A stretch of 64,000 bases of DNA from Porphyra umbilicalis. Taxonomy: Eukaryota > Rhodophyta > Bangiophyceae > Bangiales > Bangiaceae. The notes under the pieces were generated by a model, which was not told the origin of the DNA, did no database searches, and saw only the letters and a list, made by a program, of their open reading frames with translations. Shown here one piece after another: positions 31,803 to 42,200 of this stretch. The stretch's first letter is position 1. Every line of letters begins with the position of its first letter. The position numbers and the translations under genes are program-made. Location of the stretch: the NCBI GenBank assembly GCA_002049455.2, contig KV919085.1:1-64000 (forward strand). Reading direction: 5' to 3'.

Positions 31803-34800
31803 TCTGAAGGCCAGGGTATTGCACGCACTTGCCTGGAATTCCCTGGCCTTCAGGACAGGGTGCTCTCAAGGTGTAGTGATGCACACATATACTTAGATCC
31901 AGGGACTTGACCTCCGTTTCAGAGTTGACAGTCTGCATTCGTGTCCTCAGGCATCTGAGGGCGTGTTAGTGCTGGAAGGGTCGCGATGATGCTAAAAGCG
32001 AATGGAGTTACGTGGCTGAGAAGGACTGTCCTGCCACAGGGGTCACTGGGCCCGGACGGCGCCTGCCCCCGTGCCCCCTCTACCGCCCCTAGTTGCGCAC
32101 GGTGATCGCGCGCAGCGAAATCCGGGGCTTGACGCGCCCACGATGACCCGTGGGTGATCGTGCCTGCGCGCCGTCTTCTGGAACTTTGGTAATACTAGCA
32201 TTGATCAGGGTCCATCAAAGCTGCATCAAAGCTAACTTGAATATTTAAGTGGACCGGAAGATTAAACGCAGTGGCAGCTTCCTTGACCAATGAGAGCCTC
32301 TGATTTCATATATATGCACCCTGGTTTTCAGCCCCACTGCAGGGGGGACCGGACCATCCAGGCGCAAGTCAGGGTACGAAGACAGGCACTCCCCCCCCTG
32401 CTGCCTGCACCCCCCATTGCCGCCGGCCCCACCACCCGCCCCCCCCCGCCACCCGCCCCCCCACCACGCACCCCCCCTGCCGCCCGCCCCCCCCTCCGCC
32501 TGCCCCCTCCGTTGCCGCCTGCAACCCGCGGCGCTGCTTCCCCCCCCCGGCTGCAACCACTGCCTGTCAGAGCCGCCCAGCACCCTGATTGCGGCACCCA
32601 CCTGGCCTTTCCTGGCCTGGCCTGGCCACCGCCACTGCCGCGGCCGCCGCCGCTGCCGCCGTCATTACTCCCTGCTGTCGGTTGCCTCTGCCAGTTGCCT
32701 CTCTCCCCAGGTCCCGCCGCTGCTCGGCCGCTGGCGCCGCCGGGGTGCCCCTTCCACATCACTACCGCTTCCGGGCCGCCGCCCGGTCGCCCCCGCTGCT
32801 GCCTGCTTCCTCCTGCTGCCGCTAGCTTCAGCGCCCGTCATCCCTGCCGCCGCCACTGCGCGGTCGCCACTGTCGCCAGCCCCCTTCCCCCCTCCCGCTG
32901 CTGCCTGGCCGCCGCCGCTGCCCGGGTGCTGCTCTTCCCGCTCGCTGTTGCTGCTCTAGTTGACCACCATCAGAGTTCGGGTTTGTATTACTTTTTGTGC
33001 TTGTTGAGGGATCTGGGGGGGGTAGGGTCAGACTCTCAGATGCTGGGCAGCAAGTTGTGGGCTGCGAGAGGTTGGGAGGCTGTCGTCAGATTCTGTCATG
33101 TTGACGGGTAAGAATGAACACGAAGAAGTCGTCTGTGCGCTTAGCCACCTATCCCACTGTTCATAGCGCCATTGGAAGACCTAGGAACGACGGAGAAAGA
33201 AAAATAGCGTTACTCATGTATTCTGAACAAGTGTCGTGCGCACCCTCCGCCTGGACCGAAATGGGGACACCCTGGGAGAGCAATTTGGAACGGACCTACG
33301 TCGATTCGCACGACATATCTTGGTGACACATGGGTCTTGTACCTTTTTCTCTCAATCCTGTCTGGACCTGTTGAGGGTGCTGGGAACGCTGATGGCACTG
33401 GCTAACGTCGCAAACACTTCCTTCCTGTTGTTTTCTATACCCCGAAAATACTACATGAGAGGTCACGCAGCATCCCACCAGGAGCCCACCGCAGCAGCGC
33501 CACGCTTCCTCGACGAGACCAGACACACCCACCAGCAACTCCGCACACCCCTTGGTAACAGTCACAGCATCAACCGTGGCAGGCGCCTCCCCACCACCAC
33601 CAGGACTGCCCTGGTCGCCACGGCACGGCGCAATCGCCGCCGCCGACGGGCCTGCGTCACAGGTCCCCGTATGCCGGCGTGTGGTTGGCGCACTCCATGC
33701 CTGCCGCAGCGGCGACCGCTGTCGCGGCGACAGCGACGGCAGCCAGAGCGACGGCAGAGGCGGCGGAGGCAGAAGCAACGGGTCAGCGGTGGCAGGGATG
33801 GCAATGGGGGCAGCGGCGGCGTCACGCCCACCACGACTGCAGCGGCAGCCCGCGCGACATCCAGGGCGGTGGCGATAGGAAGGCGCCACAGCGGCGGCTG
33901 AGCGGCGGTTGCGGCGGCGGCGGCGGGAGCGCTGCCGGGGGCGGGCGCAGCGACGCAGCGGCGGCCGAGCCACGGCGGTGTGGGAGGCGGCGGGGGCCGC
34001 CACGGTGACGCACAGGCGTGCGGCGGTGGCGGCGGCAGCGGCGGCGGCGGTGTCGGCAGCGGCGGCGGTGGCGGCGGCGACGGCGGCGGCGGCGACAGCG
34101 GCGGTGACCGTGCCGGGGGCGGGGGCGGCTCCGCAGCGGCGGCCGAGCCACGGTGGCGTGGGAGGCGGTGGCGTTGGTGGCGGGGGTCAGCGTGGCGCCG
34201 AAGCGGCGGCATAGCCGCGGAGGCGGCGGAAGCGTCGGGGGCGGGGGCGGGGCCAGCGCCGCAGCGGCGGCTGCCGTCTCGGCGACGGCGCTGGCAACGG
34301 CACCTAGGGCGATGGCCAAGGAGCCAGTAACGGTTGGGGTGGCGGCAGGGGTGATGGGGTCGGCGGGGGCGGCGGGCGTAGCGGAGGTGGTTGGGCTGGC
34401 GGGGGGGAGGGAGTGGTGGAGCGGGTGGACGGAGCGGCTGATCGGGCTGCGGCTCCCAGGGGGGTGATTGGGCAGGGTCCCGAAAACGGCTGTGAGCGCC
34501 GCCAGACGGCCCGACAGACTGAGCGTTGAAGGCGCCATGACGTGTAAGTTACAGCCAGTCGGATGCCTGCGTCAGACTGGCCTCAGCTTTGACGCACCCT
34601 GATCAATGCTAGAGTTTCCTGTCTTGTCTTCTGTTGAGGCGGCGCGTCGGCGGTTGCTGACGCCATCTAGCGGCGCGGTCACAGGCGCCTCGTCGCGCGG
34701 CGATCAGTCACACCCGCCCGCCCGTGCGCCGTGTCGGCCGCCCTGCCCGCCGTGCGCAGATGCGCTGCGCGGCGGAGTGACAGCCTCGCCCGTGGGGTCC

Positions 34801-35010
34801 GCGCGACGCCGGCGGGCCGCCGCCGCTGCGGTGGCGGAGGCGGCACCCCTTTCCCCGCCCGACGCCCCCCCCACCACGGCAACGTGACTGTACGTGCCCC
34901 CGTGCGCGCTCGCGGCCATAGAGCCGGCCGGCGTGCCCGGTGTCAACGCGTCGCCGGGCGCGCCACCGCCCTGAAGGCCAGGGTATTGCACGCACGTGCC
35001 TGGAATTTCT
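31803..35010. repeat. Single-arm copy of the foldback repeat unit, split by an insertion
   Basis: 31839-32180 and 34620-35008 match the outer and inner parts of one arm of the foldback at 36636-38048 (shared CATATACTTAGATCCAGG, GCGCCGTCTTCTG, CAGGGTATTGCACGCACGTG). At 31803-31838 the inner terminus of another unit sits directly in front, so units can lie head to tail. The two parts are separated by the TIR element at 32198-34609. No coding evidence. Confidence 0.85.
32198..34609. mobile_element. 2.4-kb TIR element inside the repeat unit
   Basis: 26-bp TIRs with 23 matches start GCATTGATCAGGGT and are flanked by TA within CTAG at both ends. The interior has a C-rich block (about 32380-32950) and a GGC-rich block (about 33640-34470). 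The Pro- or Gly/Ala-rich open frames there are compositional, and no transposase motif was seen. Probably non-autonomous. Confidence 0.8.
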
Positions 35011-35175
35011 TCAGAATTCTTGAGATCCTGATGTGCGTGTCCAGTGCGCAGAGCTGCATGAGGAGACTGTGTAAGGAGCTTACATGATTTCTAGCCTTTC
35101 CATTGGTCCACGTACGCTGTTGAATGATTGCAACCACTCTGCAACCGCCATTTTTTGGAGGTCAGCAATACAATA
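35011..35175. other. Short spacer between mobile repeats
   Basis: No feature was recognised. Confidence 0.4.
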
Positions 35176-36606
35176 TCCGTCATGCCCCAGTTCGTGACAA
35201 CTGCTCCAGCAATCTGGCTTAAACTCGTGCCCAGCGAAACATAGATATATGACTGGCTTCAGCAGTGTCTCATGAGGTCGGCAGTGATCTCCGTTTCTGA
35301 TGGGGCGCTCCCGTTTATTTGCTAGAAAGTGAGGTCAAAAAACCCCCGGTACCAGTTCGTGACACAATGACTGATTGTGTGAGAACGACCTGGAATCGCA
35401 CATTACAAGTGGAAAAACTTACAGCGGAACGAATCATTTGATCCAGATTGCCCAAGATTCTTGCCTGCGCGACCAATAGGGACACTCTGGTGAAGCGACT
35501 GCCAAGCTGTGACATGGTCTCCGTCGTCCCGTTCGGCCTCGTCCGCAGTCCCTGCTGCGACAACGGCCTATACGGTTCGCCTGCAGGCCCGCGCCCCTCC
35601 CCCCCCGCCACAATATCGCGGCGCTCCTCATGCACTTTGCCACGCCCGCCCTTCTCGGCGCACAGACGTTGGCCAGAGACACTCCAGCCCTACCCGCACT
35701 GCAAGACTCGCCCTTCTTTCCCCCCCCCTTTTTCATCAGCCATCACGTGAGAGACGCCCATCGAAAGAGAGTCTATGCAACAGATGGTTTTTTTCTCGTG
35801 CCAAACGATCTGTAGCACGCCATGGGGAGCGCGTAGCTTTCAGAATCGGCAACTCGGTGCGCTTCTCACGGCAAAGCCAGCAGGTCCTCCTCGTCCGGGA
35901 AGAAAAATAGTGGCGGACCGGGCCTGTGCAGGGTTCGTCAATGATGAAGCGGCGCGCCTGGGCTTAGGCGAGCCCAAATCGCTTGCCAAACGCCTTGGTA
36001 CTCAGCTCACCGGTTCGCGAGAGACGCAGGCCCGCAAACATGGTCTGATGACTTGCAGCATCACCATCTGATGTGGCAAGCCGCCGCCGCGGTGGCATTG
36101 CGCGTCTCTCAGAGGGGGGGGGTGGGGACAATGGCTTTATCAGTCTGTGAGAGTGTGGCAAGTGCACTCAGTGTGGGGCACGTGGCGCCGAGAGGTAACT
36201 GGCTGGATGGGAAAGGTCGGGGGGAAGAAGACGCGGGCATCTGCAAGTGTGAAATCGGTCAAGTCAACAGAATGTGAGCCCACGGTGTCATCAGAGCAGG
36301 TAGTTAGGCATCAAATTGATTTCCGAGAGTGCCCCCTTTATTCCTCTCGGCGTGCTGTTCGGTCCCCCTTGCTATCTTTTGGGCGCGCTTCACACCGAAG
36401 GCGAGCTCACGAGTTCGCGCGTTCAACGGTGTGCAACATGTTACCCTGCCTGTTTGTGTTCTTTTTTTGAAAAACTGGTAAATGGGCGCTTTACCCTCTT
36501 TTCTGTCACCGCCGAACCCCATCTTATGAGTGAACACTGTTGATTTGCCACACAACCCCGAGTTGTCACGAACTGGCACAGTTGTCACGAACTGGCACAT
36601 GACGGA
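35176..36606. mobile_element. 1.43-kb TIR element with TA flanks
   Basis: TIRs of 28 bp (26 matches), starting TCCGTCATG and containing CCAGTTCGTGACAACTG, are flanked by TA at 35174-35175 and 36607-36608. The right end carries a second tandem copy of GTTGTCACGAACTGGCACA, and a further CCAGTTCGTGACAC lies at about 35350 near the left end. No transposase was found. Confidence 0.85.
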
Positions 36607-36620
36607 TAACAATAATGTGT

Positions 36621-38049
36621 TCCCTGGCCTTTAGGACAGGGTGCTCTCAAAGTGTAGTGATGCACACATATACTTAGATCCAGGGACTTGACCTCCGTTT
36701 CAGAGGTGGCAGTCTGCATTCGTGTCCTCAGGCATCTGAGGGCGTGTCAGCGTTGGAAGGGTCGCGATGACGCTGAAAAGCGAATACTGTTACGTGGCTG
36801 AGAAGGACTGTCCTGCCACGAGGGTCACAGGGCCCGGCCGGCGTCTGCCCCTCTGCCCCCCCCCACCGCCCCGAGTCGCGCGCGGCGACCGCGCACAGCG
36901 ACTTCCGGGGTTCGACGCGCCCACCATGACCCGCGGGTGATCGTGCCTGCGCGCCGTCTTCTGTTGCGGCGGCGCGTCGGCGGTTGCTGACGCCATCTAG
37001 CGGCGCGATTAGAGGCCCCCCGTCGCGCGGCGATCAGTCCCACCCGCCCGCCCGTGCGCCGTGTCGGCCGCCCTGCCCGCCGTGCGCAGGTGCGCTGCGC
37101 GGCGGAGTGACGGCCGCTCCTGTGGGCGTCGCGCGACGCCGGCGGGCCGCCGCCGCTGCGGTGGCGGCGCCGGAACCCCTTTCCCCGCCCTACGTCCTCC
37201 CCGCCACGGCAGCGTGGCTGTACGTGCCCCCGTGCGCGCTCGCGGCTATGGAGCCGGCCGGCGTGCCCGGTGTGGATGCGTCGCCGGGCGCGCTACCGCC
37301 CTTAAGGCCAGGGTATTGCACGCACGTGCCTGGAATTGGAGGATAGCAATCCAGGCACGTGCGTGCAATACCCTGGCCATAAGGGCGGTAGCGCGCCCGG
37401 CGACGCATCCACACCGGGCACGCCGGCCGGCTCCATAGCCGCGAGCGCGCACGGGGGCACGTACAGCCACGCTGCCGTGGCGGGGAGGACGTAGGGCGGG
37501 GAAAGGGGTTCCGGCGCCGCCACCGCAGCGGCGGCGGCCCGCCGGCGTCGCGCGACGCCCACAGGAGCGGCCGTCACTCCGCCGCGCAGCGCACCTGCGC
37601 ACGGCGGGCAGGGCGGCCGACACGGCGCACGGGCGGGCGGGTGGGACTGATCGCCACGCGACGGGGGGCCTCTAACCGCGCCGCTAGATGGCGTCAGCAA
37701 CCGCCGACGCGCCGCCGCAACAGAAGACGGCGCGCAGGCACGATCACCCGCGGGTCATGGTGGGCGCGTCGAACCCCGGAAGTCGCTGCGCGCGGTCGCC
37801 GCGCGCGACTCGGGGCGGTGGGGGGGGGCAGAGGGGCAGACGCCGTCCGGGCCCTGTGACCCTCGTGGCAGGACAGTCCTTCTCAGCCACGTAACAGTAT
37901 TCGCTTTTCAGCGTCATCGCGACCCTTCCAACGCTGACACGCCCTCAGATGCCTGAGGACACGAATGCAGACTGCCACCTCTGAAACGGAGGTCAAGTCC
38001 CTGGATCTAAGTATATGTGTGTATAACTACACTTTGAGAGCACCCTGTT
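36621..38049. repeat. Near-perfect 1.4-kb foldback (inverted repeat)
   Basis: Arms 36636-37337 and 37348-38048 are reverse complements over about 700 bp with only a handful of differences by eye. They are joined by roughly 10 bp of unpaired centre (GGAGGATAGC). Each arm equals one copy of the repeat unit at 31839-35008 without its insertion. Mirror-image frames of about 125 codons on both strands result from the symmetry and are not genes. The left border lies 14 bp from the end of the 35176-36606 element. Confidence 0.95.
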
Positions 38050-39976
38050 CTACCCCTCCGACCCCCCCCCGTCCCAAATGTGGCGGCGGCCGCCGCGGGA
38101 GCTGTCCCGCCCGTCGCCCCAAATGACGGCGAGCACGTGCCGCGCGGTGCAGGCGGCGGCCCACCCCCATAGGCATCGTGTGGAGGGGCGCGAGAGACGT
38201 ACTGAAGCAGAACTAACAGGCTGTTAGACGAGACATGATTCAGGTCGTCCATCAAGTACTCTCAGAAGAAGTCGGGCAGATGGTTTCTGTAACCATGAAC
38301 GATATTATTAGAAATTATGGCGAAAAGAAACCATCGATGATGATTTCGTCGAAAAATCTTACAACCCTGTATCCTAAAGGCCAGGAAAATACCGGGTGTG
38401 TTTTCTGGCTGGGGAACAGACGTTTTGTTCGGGTGGCTGTTGGGGCGACCCCGTTCACAGACGATACCAGGGGGGCACACGGTGCAGCAGCGGGGAGGCA
38501 GACGGGTGCGCCGTCGAGGCGTCTACGCTGCAAACGCAGGCGGGCGCGTCTACCTCCTCGGGTATTGACAGGCCCGGCGGCGGTGCTTGCAGGCCGCCCG
38601 TGCCGTTGCCGCGGCGCTTGCGGGGCGGCGGCCGTGACCCCACGCGCCGCGGGGGAGCCGCCGCGGTGGCGGGTCGGCGCGCGCCCGCGCCTGGCAGTCC
38701 CACCGGCCATGCTGCCCCCACCCGCACCCGTGCCGCCACCCCGCCGAGCGCCGTGGTGGCGAGACGGGCCGCCGTCGCTGGCGGCACCCGGCACCACCGC
38801 GCCGCCACCCCGGCGCGGCAGCCGCCAGGCGGGTGGATTCCACAGCGGCGGCGGAGGCCGCGTCGCGCGGGCTGCGCGGGAGGGGGCAGGCACGCCTCGG
38901 TAGTGCTCTCGTCTGACACCCGGCGGCCACCGTCCGACGCGGTGGCGCCGCCAGTTGGTCGCCCATCGACCGACGCCGAGGGGCTGCCCCACGGGAACTA
39001 CGGCGAAGGGGGCGGAGTGTGGCACCCACAGGCGTCAACCTGGCGACATCCCCGGACGACCTACAGTGCGAAAGGGGGGGAGGGGGGGGCGGCGGCGGCG
39101 CCACTGCGGCCGCCACCGCCGCTGCTACCGCCGCCGCCACCGCCGACACGCCGTGGGCCGTCTGCGCACGCGCCGGGGCCGCGGGGTGAACGGGCCCCAC
39201 CGCCGCCGCGTCGCGCGTCGGTGGCGGCAACGTCGGCGAGGTGCCCCGTGTGCGGGCGGTGGGCGTTGTCCATGGTCCGGCGGCCCACGTCGGCACCGCG
39301 GGGAGCGCCGCTCTGGCTCGGACACCGCCGGGGTCACCGCACCAAAGAACGAGCGTCGTTCCTGGTGTGCCCCTCCTGCCGAGTTCTGCGGTCCTCGTCC
39401 GACGCGTGCCGGCCGGTACAGCACCACCCTCGTCTGCATGCCACACCCCCGTACTTTTGTTTCGCGCTCCTCGCACTCGCTTGCAGTTTGTGTATCTGCT
39501 CTGCTGCTCACGCCGCCCCCCCACCTCTTGTGACACGCCGCCGCCGCGGCACGACGCGTGGCGTCCAACACTTGAGCGCCCCGTCCGCAGCGGCATGGGC
39601 GCTCGCCGCCCACAGGAGCGGGGACGGGGGACGCGGGCGCCCAGCCGGGCCGGGGGGACGGGGCGCACGACGAGCGGCTTGCACCCCCCCCCTACCCCCG
39701 ACACGCCGCCCCGCGCACGGCGGGCACGCGGGCCGTGCCGGTGACCGACCGCGGCACGTGCCGCCGACGTGGTCGGCTGCGCGCGAGGCGCGGCGGCCGG
39801 CGCCGGCGCCGGCGCCTCGACCCGCCCCGACCGACGGCGGCGGCCGTGTCGACAGAGGGCACCCCGTGGCAGCGTCGCCACCCCGCCCACCACCAAACAC
39901 GCGGCACCCGTCCCGCGCGGGCACGTACGCCGCCACAGCGCCACGTGCCGCCACCCTCCCCCCCCCCCCCCCCCCC
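38050..39976. other. GC-rich stretch without a defensible gene
   Basis: 38235-38400 is a more AT-rich island (open on the plus strand, TMNDIIRNYGEKKPS) with no recognised relative. Beyond it the DNA is extremely GC-rich and several frames are open. One plus-strand frame at about 39220-39400 contains CPVCGRW and later VCPSCRV, a possible four-Cys zinc site, but the surrounding sequence is low complexity. No gene is called. Confidence 0.4.
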
Positions 39977-41818
39977 TCACGGGTGCGCGCCGCCCGACCC
40001 CCACGCCCCCTCCCGCCGCACCTTGTCGATCAACAGGCCGAGGAGCACGCCCGTCAGGACACCCGGGCGGCGCGCCCCCCCCGCGTCCAACGCCGGCTGG
40101 GAGTGGTACAACCCCCCCCCGTCGACCACCCAGTCCGCCCCCGGCAGCCGCCCGTCGGCGGCCGCCACCAGGCCGTCCGTGTAAAAGCCGGTCGCGCGCG
40201 TCACCGCCGACGCGGCGACAGCCATGGACGTGACGCCCGCGGCGGCGGCGGCAGACGACGCGGCGGCGCGGAGGGAAAAGGGGGCCGTGGAGGAGAGGCA
40301 CACGGTCGGGACGGGGACGAGCGCGCGCGCCGCTGGGGGGGGAGGGGGGGCCGTCGGGGGGGGGGGGGGGACGACGGGCCGGCGGCCTGCACGCCGGGCG
40401 CGGTAAGAGGAGCCGCCGCCGGGGCGGCCGTCGAGCCCCCCGCCGCCGCCGCCGCCGCCGCCGCCGCTGCCGCCGCCGCCGCCGTGGCGGCGGCCGCCCC
40501 TCCCCCCACACTCACCGGCCGGGGCACCCCCCCAGGCGCCGACGGGGCGCCCCCCCCCCCCCCCCAACCGCCGCCGCCCACGTGGCCGCGCGCGCCGCGT
40601 AGCCCATATCCGCAATCGCCGCGCGCGCGTCCCCCCCCCACAGCCGCCGCAGCGCGGCGGTGAGGGTGGCCGACACAGCCGGGGAGGCGGCGAGCCAATC
40701 CACCACGGGCGTGCCCCCATACGGCGCTTGCATGGCAATCAGGCCATAGACGGCGCCGCCGAGGGGCGGCCCCCCGCCCTCCCCCCCCCCTCCCCGCCGC
40801 CGCCGCCGCCGCCGCCATCACCGCCCGCGAGCGCGGCGAGGGCGTCAATGCCGCCCTTGGAGTGGCCGACGAGGACGACCCGCCGCCCCGTCTCGGCGGC
40901 CAGCGCCCGCACCTGCGACCGCAGGGCGGCGGCATTGACGGCCACCGGCGCTTCCGTGTCGAGCGCCGCCACCGCCACCGCCGGCAAGCCGAGGGCGCCG
41001 GTCAAGTAGGCGACGTTGTGCACAAAGTAGCCGACGTAGTGTTTGGTAAAGAGGCCGGGCACGAGGAGGATGGCGAGGCGGCCGGCGGCTTCGGGGTAGG
41101 CGGCGGGGAAGGCGGCGGCGGTGGCGGCGGGGCGCGCCAGCCGCGCCGCGTAGGCGGCCGACACGTTGCGGCCGCCCGTGGCGGCAGCGACGGGCGGGTG
41201 GCCCGCGTAGGTGAGGGTGACGTCAATGGCGCCGCCGTCGGGCGTCGCCGCGCGGCGGTGGAGGGTGCGGCTCCAGGCGCCGGCGGTCGCCGCCACGACG
41301 GCCGTCGACGCAGCGCCGGCGACGGCCGACCCGCCGACCCCGCTGGCGCCGGCACCGGCGCTGCCGCCGCCGCCGCCGCCGTCGGGTGCCACCGCGGCGC
41401 CCTCCTCCGCGGAGAGCACCGACGGCACGTCGGCGGGGAGGGGGACCTCCACCCGCGCCACAACCGCCGCGGCGGTCGGCGGGAGGACGCGGCGGAGCCC
41501 CCCCACCGGCGGCGGCGACGCGCGGCGGACCACCACCCGCAGCGTGCCAGGGAGGTCCTCGTGGAAGAGCGCAAACGTCAGGGGCGCAAACGCCACGCCG
41601 GCGCCGCCGTTGCTGCCGGCGGCGGCGGCGGCGGCGGCGGCGGTCGCTACGGCGGCGGGCGCCCCCGAGGCAGCAGCGGCGGCGGAGACGGGGGCGGCGG
41701 GGGCGGCGGGGGCGGCGGCGCCACCCGCACCGCCGCCGGGCGACGACACAGCGGCGGTGGCGGCGGCGGCTGCCGCCGCCGCCGCCCGCGCCGCCCACCC
41801 GTGTGCGCCGCCGCCGCC

Positions 41819-41868
<50 letters not shown>

Positions 41869-42200
41869 TACCGCTGCGCGCGTCTGGCGACGGCTGTTTG
41901 TCGCCCGCTGCGGCCGCCGCCGCCGCTGCGGCCGCCGCCGACACGCCGCGGACGGCGGCGCCGGCGGCGGCCGCGACGGAGCGGCGGTGTTTCCCCCCCC
42001 CCCCCCCCCGCCGGGGCACCCCCCCCCCCCCCCCCCCCCCCAACCCGGTGCGCGGCAGCCCAAACAGCCGCTGCCCCGGCGTCGAGACGCCGACGTACAA
42101 GCCCGGCGGCTCGAGGCGGGGCGGCCGCGCCGCGGCGCCACCCCCCCCCGCCACCCCCACCCTGACGGTGAGGGTGCCGACGCGGAAGAGCGCGCCGGGC
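39977..42200 (-). pseudogene. Probable alpha/beta-hydrolase (lipase-like), frame broken at G-runs
   Basis: Minus-strand segments in order are LYVGVSTPGQRLFGLPR; FAPLTFALFHEDLPGTLRVVV; AILLVPGLFTKHYVGYF; GRRVVLVGHSKGGIDALAAL (nucleophile Ser in G-H-S-K-G at 40852-40869); then in a second frame LIAMQAPYGGTPVVDWLA; then in a third frame FYTDGLVAAADGRLPGADWVV, YHSQ and GVLTGVLLGLLIDKV, ending at TGA 39977-39979. The nucleophile elbow, the Asp in TDGLV and the His in YHSQ fit a Ser-Asp-His triad of a lipase-type hydrolase. Frame changes lie at G-runs near 40785 and 40555, so they may be assembly errors, true frameshifts or unrecognised introns. The 5' end is not defined; Ala/Gly-rich repeats fill 41600-42000. 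Typed as pseudogene only because the frame is broken here. Confidence 0.55.

Noticed and set aside
36565..36600. Tandem GTTGTCACGAACTGGCACA pair as an independent microsatellite
   Set aside because: It is the doubled terminal motif of the 35176-36606 element.
37061..37623. Mirror-image 125-codon frames on both strands of the foldback
   Set aside because: They are a direct consequence of the inverted repeat.
38396..40663. A 755-codon plus-strand frame
   Set aside because: It is low complexity, with Pro/Arg/Ala blocks, and overlaps the better supported minus-strand hydrolase segments.
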